NCBI GenBank assembly: GCA_964476135.1
Contig: CAYYYG010000012.1
Span: 1 to 28,009 of the forward strand
DNA: 28,009 nt
Direction: 5' to 3'
DNA from: CAYYYG01 sp964476135
GTDB taxonomy: Bacteria > Patescibacteriota > Microgenomatia > UBA1406 > GWC2-37-13
How positions within the stretch are numbered: the first letter of the stretch is position 1; the number at the start of each line of letters is the position of its first letter. Under the pieces are notes generated by a model. That model did not search any database, was not told where the DNA came from, and saw only the letters and a list, made by a program, of their open reading frames with translations. Shown piece after piece: positions 1-7,228 of this stretch. Both the position numbers and the translations under genes were made by a program.

Positions 1-446
1 TCGGTTCTATTTGGAATTCCCTTGTCTTTAAGAAACTTATCAAACTCCGCATCTCCGGCTTCCTTATTGGCCTGCTGGATTACTACATTATATGTATCCG
101 TTTCCGGTACATAGTCCATTTTGAAGTACTTACCCTCATAATGGGTTTTTTTCGAGAGTTCGGCAATTGCCAGATCGACGGTTTCCATTGTGGGCTCGAT
201 ATTGACATAATCCTGCCCTACCTGAGGTCCATCGGGATTGAATGTTATCGTCGGAGACGGATTGACATTCTCCCCGTCTGTCGGAATAATATCGCGAGTC
301 GGCACGATCTGTGTAGGCGTCGCCCCAGGATTGCTAGTTATCGGACGACTTGGCCTCCGGCTTATGAAAATCAGCAGCGAAACTATGAATATAACTGCAA
401 AAACTATTGAAAAAATAAAAATTTTTTTATTATCCTGTGATTCCAT
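1..446 (-). CDS. Partial membrane-anchored extracytoplasmic protein, C-terminus outside window
   Basis: The reading frame is open from an ATG at 446-444 to the left edge, giving about 148 residues of an N-terminal part. It starts MESQDNKK, followed by a hydrophobic helix (about residues 9-25, IFIFSIVFAVIFIVSLLIF), an RR-containing stop-transfer stretch, and a Pro/Thr/Asn-rich linker. A more globular acidic region then runs off the edge. The topology suggests an N-in anchor with an extracytoplasmic domain. No family is recognised. It lies 17 bases after the stop of the upstream C39-like peptidase gene and is probably co-transcribed with it. A TATA-rich stretch just before the ATG could also act as a -10 box. 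Confidence 0.7.
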   Translation of the reverse strand, partial: MESQDNKKIFIFSIVFAVIFIVSLLIFISRRPSRPITSNPGATPTQIVPTRDIIPTDGENVNPSPTITFNPDGPQVGQDYVNIEPTMETVDLAIAELSKKTHYEGKYFKMDYVPETDTYNVVIQQANKEAGDAEFDKFLKDKGIPNRT

Positions 447-463
447 ATTTTTATATAAAACTA

Positions 464-1375
464 TTATTTACCGATCGCATATGAAAGCTGGCCCAAACCT
501 GCCGGAAAATCCGCCAATGTGTACCACATTTTACCGGGCGGTTCTTGCGTATACTCTTCCCAACCGATTCCTGAGGTGCAGTTGTTGGAGTTACGCATCC
601 GAAAACGGCCGTTTGCCAAGTCTACATAGTCGACGGCGAATGCGTGGCCGAAATATATATTCGGATTGGAGCCGCAGCCGACGCCGCATTTTACGGATGG
701 AGTGGTTGTCCATATATATCGCCCGTATTTGTCTATCTGTTCTTTCCAGGTAGCCAAATCGGTGGTAACCGGCACGACCAACAGTCCTAAATTGTTCTCG
801 ATATAATTTTTAACTATATTAGTAATATAAATTCCGTTCGATGGATTGTAACTCCCAAGTAGCGTGAGGTCACCGGCGATCTTGCCGGTTACGGTATTGG
901 AATCACCGGGCACACGACAAGAATTCTTACTGCTGTTATCGTATCCTCTCTGCTTGCAATATATCATCGCCAAAGAAACCGGGCCGCAGCCGTGATTTTT
1001 TAAAGAATTGTAAGAATCCTGAAGTGACGGATTCATTTGGCAAAAAAAAGGCCAGGAACCGTCGCTGGGCGGGGGTGTAGGATAAGTTGTGCCCGGGCCT
1101 GGCGAAGGATATGGAGTTAAAGGGTTCGTGGGATATGGAATACCGGTAATTGCGTTTCCTCCGGCGTCGCATTTCGATCCGAATTTCTGGATTTGCCTTA
1201 TGACATTTCCGATCTCAGTTGCCGATCCTCCTCTTGCGATGACTTCATAAAGCGCCGCAATTGCCCGTGTTAATGTCCATTCGCAAACGGCCTCCGCTTC
1301 CCTTGCGCCTTTAGTAAAAACGAGGCCACATATTAATACTATTATTAAGAAAGATTTAAGTAATTTAGAGTTCAT
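464..1375 (-). CDS. Secreted C39-like papain-fold cysteine peptidase
   Basis: 303 residues. An N-terminal signal peptide (Lys-rich start, hydrophobic core about residues 9-20, AREAEA before a Cys-containing mature start) is followed by a small helical segment (32-70). A Pro/Tyr/Thr-rich linker covers about 78-105 and a peptidase-like domain about 110-300. NHGCGPVSLAM places the likely nucleophile at Cys130, as in the Peptidase_C39_2 family. FGHAFAVDYVD supplies the likely His244, and the RNSNN segment (Asn262-Asn265) is where the third catalytic residue usually lies. Several extra Cys residues suggest disulfides outside the cell. The substrate is unknown; wall or peptide cleavage are both possible. 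The gene diverges from clpC over a 101-base intergenic region. The assignment rests on motifs, not overall similarity. Confidence 0.7.
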   Translation of the reverse strand: MNSKLLKSFLIIVLICGLVFTKGAREAEAVCEWTLTRAIAALYEVIARGGSATEIGNVIRQIQKFGSKCDAGGNAITGIPYPTNPLTPYPSPGPGTTYPTPPPSDGSWPFFCQMNPSLQDSYNSLKNHGCGPVSLAMIYCKQRGYDNSSKNSCRVPGDSNTVTGKIAGDLTLLGSYNPSNGIYITNIVKNYIENNLGLLVVPVTTDLATWKEQIDKYGRYIWTTTPSVKCGVGCGSNPNIYFGHAFAVDYVDLANGRFRMRNSNNCTSGIGWEEYTQEPPGKMWYTLADFPAGLGQLSYAIGK

Positions 1376-1421
1376 AGGAAATTAAACTTCGCGATTTAAT
1401 AACAATTTTCAGATTGCTATG

Positions 1422-1448
1422 ATTATACGGTAACTTTTATATTGACAA
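1422..1448 (-). promoter_or_regulatory. Predicted promoter of the C39-like peptidase gene
   Basis: On the minus strand a perfect TATAAT (1427-1422) lies 15 bases downstream of TTGTCA (1448-1443). The spacer is shorter than ideal. Transcription would start about 40 bases before the ATG at 1375. The TTGTCA is half of the 14-base palindrome TTGACAATTGTCAA (1442-1455), whose other strand provides the -35 of clpC, so the two genes may share one control site. Confidence 0.5.
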
Positions 1449-1470
1449 TTGTCAAGTATTTCTTCATAAT
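1442..1470 (+). promoter_or_regulatory. Sigma70-type promoter of clpC, predicted leaderless, with overlapping palindrome
   Basis: TTGACA (1442-1447), a 17-base spacer and CATAAT (1465-1470). With the usual six-base discriminator, transcription would begin at 1477, which is the A of the clpC ATG, so no 5' UTR or ribosome site would exist. The -35 box is embedded in a perfect 14-base palindrome (1442-1455), a plausible operator for a dimeric repressor. It does not match the CIRCE (HrcA) or CtsR consensus known to me. Confidence 0.7.
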
Positions 1471-1476
1471 GGAAAC

Positions 1477-4400
1477 ATGGTTGGATTTTTCAGTTTCAAA
1501 AAAAATCAGGCCGGATCCCCAGGGCCATCTGATCAAGATGGTGTTGTGGTTCAGCATACAACGGTCACTACACAGCAGCAGTCGCAGCCACAATATTACG
1601 GCGGCGGCCAGTCTTATAACGGCATCGGTTCGCCTCCCGCACCTCCACCACCGGTAATGCAGCAGCCGACAACAACTCAGACAACAGTAACAAAAACCCA
1701 GACTCCTCAGGGTACAGTTTATAGCGCACAACAATCACAACAGTCGCCATACCAAAATCAGCAGGCACAATATCAAAACCAGCCTGTTTATCAAAATCAG
1801 CCGCCGCAGTATTCTAATCAGCCTCCGGCACAACAAAATCAGCCGCCAGCACCGTCAGCTCAATCAGCGGCTCCTAAGTCACAAAATGCCGCTGTACCCA
1901 AGCCTCCGGCTCCACCCGGTGCTCCCAAACCCGGACAGTCCGCGGTTCTAAACTCACAAATAAACGATCAGAAGCGCGGCGAACTCGATGTTATGACCCA
2001 TCTTACTCAGAGGTCAAATAGAGTTTTCATGGCTGCCAACAATAAAGCCCGCGAACTTAAAAACGTATTCCTCGACAGTGAGCATCTTTTGCACGGATTA
2101 CTAACCGACGGTGAAATTTATAAACTCTTCACCGACATGAAGGTGCAGCCACAACTTATCGAAGCTACCCTCATGCGCGTATACAAAAAAGAGCAGAGTC
2201 CGAAGCCGCCGCAAATTGCCCCAAGAATCAAAAGAATTGTCGAAAATTCATTAATCATCGCAAGAAAACTGGGTTTTGAATTTATTTCTCCGGAACACAT
2301 ATTACTCGCGCTTTACGAAGAAAAAGAAGGTGTAGGAGCAAAAATCCTCGTTAAATTGGGAGTCAAATCGGAAGACCTCAATAAAAAAGTCTTAGGAAAA
2401 AAAGAGGGCATGCTCAAATCGGACAGCAAGGCGCCCGCTGCCAAAAAAACCGTCATGGAGCAGTTTACGATCGATCTGACCGCCAAAGCGGCTCAGGGGC
2501 TTCTTGACCCGGTTGTCGAAAGATCCGATGTTATCGAACGGGTTATCCATATTCTGTCACGCCGCACAAAGAACAATCCTGCACTTGTGGGTGAGGCCGG
2601 CGTCGGAAAGACAGCTGTTGTCGAAGGTTTGGCCCAGCAGATTGTCGCCAAAAGAGTTCCGGAACCTCTTCTTGATAAAAAAATTCTTGAACTCGACCTT
2701 ATGGGTATATTGGCCGGCGCATCACATAGAGGCGAATTCGAGGAAAGAATGAAGACTTTTATCGAAGACATACAAAATAGTCAGGGAAAAATAATCGTCT
2801 TTATCGACGAAATCCATACAATAGTTGGTGCCGGTTCTTCGGGAGAAGGATCGATCGACGTTTCCAACTTTCTTAAGCCCGCACTCGCCCGCGGCGAGCT
2901 GCAGCTTATCGGCGCAACAACTTTAACCGAGTACCGAAAATATATCGAAAAAGATCCGGCACTTGAACGACGCTTTCAGCCGGTTCTCGTTCCGGAACCG
3001 ACCGAGGAGGCAGCTATAAAAATGGCTAAAGCCTTAAGAGATAAATACGAAGCATTCCACAGAGTTAAAATCCCCGATGAAGCCGTCGAAGCCGCAGTAA
3101 TTTTTTCAAAAAGATATGTCGGTGATCGTTTCTTGCCTGATAAAGCCGTCGATCTTATCGATGAGTCGGCCTCTGCCGTGCGACTTCCTTTAATATCGCT
3201 TCCGGAAGTAATGAAATCATTGCAGGATCGCGCGACACAGCTTATGCAGGAACAGAAAGAAGCTGAAGCTAAAAATGACCGTGTCAAGGTAAGAATAATC
3301 AGGTCAAAGCTTGAAGAAGTACAATCCAATCTCAGAGAAAAAAAAGAGGAATACGATCTAAAACGGGCGCAAACAACAAGTTCCGTTTCAATCGATATCA
3401 TCAAAGATGTGGTTTCCCGCTGGACAGGCGTTCCTGTAAATAAAATCAGCAGCTCCGAAATGGATAGGCTGGCTAACCTTGAAAAAATCATGCATCAGCG
3501 GCTTATCGGCCAGGAAAGAGCGGTGACAGTTGTTGCACAGGCTGTCAAAAGAGGTCGCGCCGGCCTGAAATCGCAGAGCCGCCCGATCGGAAGTTTCGTT
3601 TTCTTAGGTCCGACCGGTGTCGGTAAAACGGAGTTGGCCAAGACATTGGCGGAAGTACTTTTCGATCAGGAAGAAGCGATGATTCGCTTCGACATGACCG
3701 AATACATGGAAAAACACGAAGTCGCCAAATTACTTGGTGCACCACCGGGCTATGTCGGTTACGAAGAAGGTGGTAAGCTTACCGAAGCCGTGCGCCGCCG
3801 TCCTTATTCCGTTGTATTATTTGACGAGGTCGAAAAAGCCCATCCGGATATCTTCAATATTCTGCTGCAGATACTCGATGACGGACGCTTGACCGATAAC
3901 AAAGGCCATGTAATTTCCTTCAAGAACACCGTAATAATCGCAACATCAAACATCGGCTCCAAAGTTATCCAGGACGAACTTCTCAAAAACGGAAAGGGCG
4001 AGGTCGAGGAGCCGCCGGCTGTTTCCACATACACCTTTTTTCAGACCGGCCGCGAGATTCTTACGATCGGTTCAAAATATTTTATCCGTGTAGGTAAGGG
4101 TGTCATCGAAATCGCCGAAAAGAAAAAAGAAGAAAAACCGGAAAAACCAAAAATATTACTTACAACTTACGCCTTTTCTCCCCGTGGCCGGGAGCTTGTC
4201 ACGATCGATAAAAACGTTTACGAAAGGGACCAAAAGCCATCCGACAATAACGCACAGCCAAGCTGGACTAAAAAAGCAATCGCCGAATACTTTACGGGAC
4301 AGCAGTCGGAAATACCCGGAGTATCTCTGCCCACCCAGCACTTTGACACTCATGCGATTTCAGCAAAGGGAATGGAGATGATCAGCGCCGGGAACATGAT

Positions 4401-6267
4401 TTTTTCGAAAACCTCCACCACGTCAAAAATCTGGAACAATATCTCGTTAATAGATTACTTTAAAGATAACGTTGTTATAAATGCGCTCCCCGATGCCCCA
4501 GACGAGCAGCTGCCGACAGCCAAATTCAGCACGCACGCATTCTCATCAGATGAAATGGAGATTGTGACTTATAACAATCGTTTCTGGAGAAGAAAAGAAC
4601 AGACAACTGACTGGGAAACCGGATTATTGAAAGATTATTTCACGGGTCAGACCATTACCGAAGGCCATAAATTTCCGGAAACTATCTGGACAAGTCATAC
4701 CTTTACTCCAACCGGTTCGGAGATAATCGTGTCCGGCGAAGACATCTGGACACACTCTCCGGAAAAACCAGAATGGCAGCATACTAAAACCGTAGATTAT
4801 TTCGGAGATAACCCACCTGTAAAAGAGGAGAAAAAACCGGAAGAGGCCGAACTGAAGCTTCCGGAACCGGTACTTTCCGAAAACTGGAAATCAGGCATGC
4901 TATTTGATTATTTTGCCGGCCAGGAAATAAAGACTACAGAAAATGTCGACCCCGATGCCGCCCGCGCCGAATTCCCCTCACAAGGATATGAAACGCAGAC
5001 GATTACACCAAAAGGTGGCGAAATGATAACAAAGGGAAACATGATATACGAACGCGATAAAACGACCGATAAAATCTGGAAAGCGATGTCTTTGATCGAC
5101 TATTTCCGCGGTCAGACAATATCGAACGCGATGCCCGATGCCCCGGAAGAGCAGCTGCCGACTGTTAAGCTGAAATCGCATGCTTTCTCGCCGGATGGAC
5201 TTGAAATCGTCACCTATAAAGACCGCTTCTGGAAAAGAAAAACCGGCATGAATATTTGGGAAACAGGACAGCTGCAGGAATACTTTGACGGACAGGAAAT
5301 TCCCGGAGGCTCCTTCCCGATCACTCATTGGGATATTCATGTCTTTGCCCCGGACGGCCGGGAAATCATCATCGTCGGTGAGAATGTATGGTTTAGAGAA
5401 GCTAAGCAAAAAGCCTGGAAGCATCAGAATCTAAAAGAATATTTCGGTGACGACTTCCCGCTGGATCACGAACTGGATGAAAAACAGAAAATCGAGGAAG
5501 AAACGGATAAAAAACGCTATGACATAATCAAAGAAAAAGTCATGAATGAGCTTCGCAAATTCTTCCGGCCGGAGCTTATCAACCGCTTTGATGAAGTAAT
5601 CGTATTTGAGCCGCTCAAGTTTGCACACATGATGAAGATCGTCAAGATACAACTTAAAGCTCTCGGAAAGCTGCTCGAGGATCAGGATATGGACTTCACA
5701 TATACCGAAGCAGCCCAGAAGGCAATTGTACGGGAAGGATTTGACCCAGTATTTGGTGCCCGCCCGCTTCGCCGCGCTGTACAGAAACTGATAGAAAATC
5801 CGATTTCATCGATGATCATCGAAAAGAAGGCGGTGCCCGGAGACACAATAGTCGTTGATTTCGACGGTGTAAATCTAACCTTCGATGTGTCAAAAACTGC
5901 CCTTCTTGAGGAGAAAAAAGAATTGCCGAAATTCTATTTCACCTGTGAGGTTTGTTCCTCCGACTTTGAAACAGCGGTATTACCGACTGCAACAACAGTC
6001 TGTGCCGTCTGTGGTTCTCCTAAAGTTCATAAGAAAAAAGAAGAGGAGAAAAAGAAAGAAGACATAAAAGACGATAAAAAAAACGACAATAAAGAAGCGA
6101 AGAAAGCAGAGAATAAAGAAGTAAAAAAAGAACCGGAACAGGAAAACAAGGATCAAAAAAAACAGACTGAAGCACCACAGGAAAAAGAGCCGGTAAACAA
6201 ACAACCGGAAATTCCGCCGGCCGGCGATGAGTATGTAAGTACCGGTGGACAGTCTGCGGGAGTATAA
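1477..6267 (+). CDS. clpC: Giant ClpC-type AAA+ unfoldase with a repeat insertion in the second AAA+ domain
   Basis: 1596 residues, about twice the usual ClpC length. Domain order: Gln/Pro-rich low-complexity region (about 20-165); Clp N-domain (170-310); D1 with Walker A GEAGVGKT (372-379), Walker B FIDE (442-445) and arginine fingers ERR (about 497-499); a short ClpC-like coiled-coil middle domain (about 570-630); D2 with Walker A GPTGVGKT (711-718), pore loop GYVGY (758-762), Walker B LFDE (781-784) and sensor 1 ATSN (822-825). A roughly 500-residue repeat insertion (about 849-1330) follows, then the arginine-finger segment FRPELINR (1363-1370) and sensor 2 GARPLRR (1427-1433). The C-terminus has a CxxC-x15-CxxC zinc ribbon (1490-1512) and a Lys/Glu-rich tail. 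The insertion sits where ClpA/ClpC/ClpX carry the ClpP-docking [LIV]G[FL] loop, and no such motif is seen there. The D1 pore-loop aromatic residue (usually KYRG) is His417 (SHRG). The expected activity is ATP-driven protein unfolding in the cytoplasm; partnership with ClpP is uncertain. Confidence 0.93.
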   Translation: MVGFFSFKKNQAGSPGPSDQDGVVVQHTTVTTQQQSQPQYYGGGQSYNGIGSPPAPPPPVMQQPTTTQTTVTKTQTPQGTVYSAQQSQQSPYQNQQAQYQNQPVYQNQPPQYSNQPPAQQNQPPAPSAQSAAPKSQNAAVPKPPAPPGAPKPGQSAVLNSQINDQKRGELDVMTHLTQRSNRVFMAANNKARELKNVFLDSEHLLHGLLTDGEIYKLFTDMKVQPQLIEATLMRVYKKEQSPKPPQIAPRIKRIVENSLIIARKLGFEFISPEHILLALYEEKEGVGAKILVKLGVKSEDLNKKVLGKKEGMLKSDSKAPAAKKTVMEQFTIDLTAKAAQGLLDPVVERSDVIERVIHILSRRTKNNPALVGEAGVGKTAVVEGLAQQIVAKRVPEPLLDKKILELDLMGILAGASHRGEFEERMKTFIEDIQNSQGKIIVFIDEIHTIVGAGSSGEGSIDVSNFLKPALARGELQLIGATTLTEYRKYIEKDPALERRFQPVLVPEPTEEAAIKMAKALRDKYEAFHRVKIPDEAVEAAVIFSKRYVGDRFLPDKAVDLIDESASAVRLPLISLPEVMKSLQDRATQLMQEQKEAEAKNDRVKVRIIRSKLEEVQSNLREKKEEYDLKRAQTTSSVSIDIIKDVVSRWTGVPVNKISSSEMDRLANLEKIMHQRLIGQERAVTVVAQAVKRGRAGLKSQSRPIGSFVFLGPTGVGKTELAKTLAEVLFDQEEAMIRFDMTEYMEKHEVAKLLGAPPGYVGYEEGGKLTEAVRRRPYSVVLFDEVEKAHPDIFNILLQILDDGRLTDNKGHVISFKNTVIIATSNIGSKVIQDELLKNGKGEVEEPPAVSTYTFFQTGREILTIGSKYFIRVGKGVIEIAEKKKEEKPEKPKILLTTYAFSPRGRELVTIDKNVYERDQKPSDNNAQPSWTKKAIAEYFTGQQSEIPGVSLPTQHFDTHAISAKGMEMISAGNMIFSKTSTTSKIWNNISLIDYFKDNVVINALPDAPDEQLPTAKFSTHAFSSDEMEIVTYNNRFWRRKEQTTDWETGLLKDYFTGQTITEGHKFPETIWTSHTFTPTGSEIIVSGEDIWTHSPEKPEWQHTKTVDYFGDNPPVKEEKKPEEAELKLPEPVLSENWKSGMLFDYFAGQEIKTTENVDPDAARAEFPSQGYETQTITPKGGEMITKGNMIYERDKTTDKIWKAMSLIDYFRGQTISNAMPDAPEEQLPTVKLKSHAFSPDGLEIVTYKDRFWKRKTGMNIWETGQLQEYFDGQEIPGGSFPITHWDIHVFAPDGREIIIVGENVWFREAKQKAWKHQNLKEYFGDDFPLDHELDEKQKIEEETDKKRYDIIKEKVMNELRKFFRPELINRFDEVIVFEPLKFAHMMKIVKIQLKALGKLLEDQDMDFTYTEAAQKAIVREGFDPVFGARPLRRAVQKLIENPISSMIIEKKAVPGDTIVVDFDGVNLTFDVSKTALLEEKKELPKFYFTCEVCSSDFETAVLPTATTVCAVCGSPKVHKKKEEEKKKEDIKDDKKNDNKEAKKAENKEVKKEPEQENKDQKKQTEAPQEKEPVNKQPEIPPAGDEYVSTGGQSAGV
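4021..5454 (+). repeat. Tandem 'DYF-GQ' protein repeats inside clpC, with a duplicated three-unit block
   Basis: Seven full units, one degenerate unit and one half-unit. The core pattern is [ST]HxFSPxGxEI[VI]T, then a short turn, [FW]xR[KD], a variable loop, W-x4-6-L-x-[DE]YF-x-G-[QD]. Approximate residues: U1 degenerate 851-878; U2 896-942; U3 955-998; U4 1015-1058; U5 1070-1112; U6 half 1136-1150; U7 1170-1213; U8 1230-1273; U9 1285-1326. U3-U5 (4339-4812) and U7-U9 (4984-5454) are copies of one block, offset by 214-215 residues (about 645 bases); linkers such as DAP[DE]EQLPT are also copied. By eye more than half of the residues in U3-U4 match U7-U8. The alternation of short beta-like stretches and turns recalls propeller blades, but that is only a guess. 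Confidence 0.85.
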
Positions 6268-6271
6268 TGTT

Positions 6272-6421
6272 ATGGTGCACACTCCACTCGATTTCGCAAA
6301 ATTAAGGGATAAATATATTATCCATATTACTCGTAAAACATCCAATTCCCTGATATTGGTGATTGGGATTATTACGCTGGTTTTTTTGATGATTCTTATT
6401 GCCCGCATGCTCTTTTCCTAA
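6272..6421 (+). CDS. Small single-pass membrane protein (49 residues)
   Basis: ATG at 6272, four bases after the clpC stop, with GGGAG nine bases upstream (6258-6262), one of the few clear ribosome sites here. The product begins MVHTPLDFAKLRDKYIIHI, a short amphipathic and basic head. One hydrophobic helix follows (about residues 26-44, SLILVIGIITLVFLMILIA), then a short C-terminus ending RMLFS. No family is recognised. The spacing implies co-transcription and translational coupling with clpC, so it could tether or regulate the unfoldase at the membrane; that is inference. The main doubt is whether so short an ORF is real. Confidence 0.55.
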   Translation: MVHTPLDFAKLRDKYIIHITRKTSNSLILVIGIITLVFLMILIARMLFS

Positions 6422-6430
6422 ACCAACTAT

Positions 6431-6459
6431 TTGCAAATCTTTTTCAGTTACTCTATCAT
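6431..6459 (+). promoter_or_regulatory. Predicted leaderless promoter of the polytopic membrane protein gene
   Basis: TTGCAA (6431-6436), a 17-base spacer and TATCAT (6454-6459), then seven bases to the ATG at 6467. The geometry is nearly the same as at clpC, placing the transcription start at or one base before the start codon. No Shine-Dalgarno site is present between promoter and ATG. Confidence 0.5.
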
Positions 6460-6466
6460 TAATTAA

Positions 6467-7228
6467 ATGGGCATCGAGACACTTACGCACCAGTTCGAAG
6501 CAATTACCCTCACCGTAAACATAATGAATTTGATTCTCACAATTTCAGCATCGATTGCTCTTCTTCTGATTTCCGAAAGCTATCACGACTCAATGTTTTC
6601 CAAATCCATGATATTTTTCTTTGGCTCGGTATCACAGATGGGAATAATCCAGCTGTTTTTTTTACTGATTGAACTGACAATAATAAGGGTCGACCCGACA
6701 ACCGTTTCCCTAATCTGGCATTTTGCATATTACTTAGGCATTATCCTGTTTTTTGAAGCGATAAGAACAATGATGAACATTTCACAATTGAAGGGCAGCC
6801 GTGTATTCAGCAACGGTAAATTTATGATTGTCTCAATGACGATTATCGCATCGCTTCTCATGCTCGGACTTTCCGGCCTTTTTCAGAACCTTAACAAAAT
6901 TTATCCGATAGGTACAAAACTGCACGAAGTCGGCATTTATCATTACATATCCCTAATAATTACTGTAGCTGTTTTATACTATCACTCCCAGCTCACCAAT
7001 AAAATCAGCGGCGCCTTCGGGATTATAACCTCACCAATATTTTACTCGCTTATTATTATGTGTTTTATCCATGTATTCGAGCTCGCCGCCGAATCCTGGA
7101 TGCTCTTCTCGGTTGACTACGATCTTATTGAAGGAATAGAAATATGGATATGGCTCCCGGTATATATATGTTTGAATTACGGCTTTTGGAAACTTTATGC
7201 TCTATTGAAGCGGGATAAAAGAATATGA
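6467..7228 (+). CDS. Polytopic membrane protein (about seven helices), putative sensor partner of the kinase
   Basis: 253 residues with about seven hydrophobic helices and short polar loops. The first helix lies near residues 16-36, and the last near 223-243 is followed by a basic KLYALLKRDKRI tail, so the C-terminus is probably cytoplasmic. The layout resembles the 7TM input modules that in other bacteria are fused to histidine kinases. Here the next gene begins inside the stop codon (ATGA overlap, 7225-7228) and encodes a kinase without its own membrane segments. The pair is therefore likely a split membrane sensor and kinase. The ligand is unknown, and the assignment to a sensor role rests on context only. 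Confidence 0.75.
   Translation: MGIETLTHQFEAITLTVNIMNLILTISASIALLLISESYHDSMFSKSMIFFFGSVSQMGIIQLFFLLIELTIIRVDPTTVSLIWHFAYYLGIILFFEAIRTMMNISQLKGSRVFSNGKFMIVSMTIIASLLMLGLSGLFQNLNKIYPIGTKLHEVGIYHYISLIITVAVLYYHSQLTNKISGAFGIITSPIFYSLIIMCFIHVFELAAESWMLFSVDYDLIEGIEIWIWLPVYICLNYGFWKLYALLKRDKRI

Noticed and set aside
2976..3491. Long antisense ORF opposite clpC (171 codons)
   Set aside because: A shadow of a well-conserved coding region, with Ser-rich low-quality composition and no start signals.
1477..6267. Fusion or frameshift artefact as the cause of the large ClpC
   Set aside because: The frame is open throughout, both AAA+ halves keep all motifs, and the insert consists of regular repeats ending at domain boundaries.
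5980..6408. Minus-strand ORF rich in Phe/Leu opposite the clpC tail
   Set aside because: Its hydrophobic look is the complement of the Lys/Glu-rich AAA/GAA codons of clpC; it also covers the small membrane protein gene.
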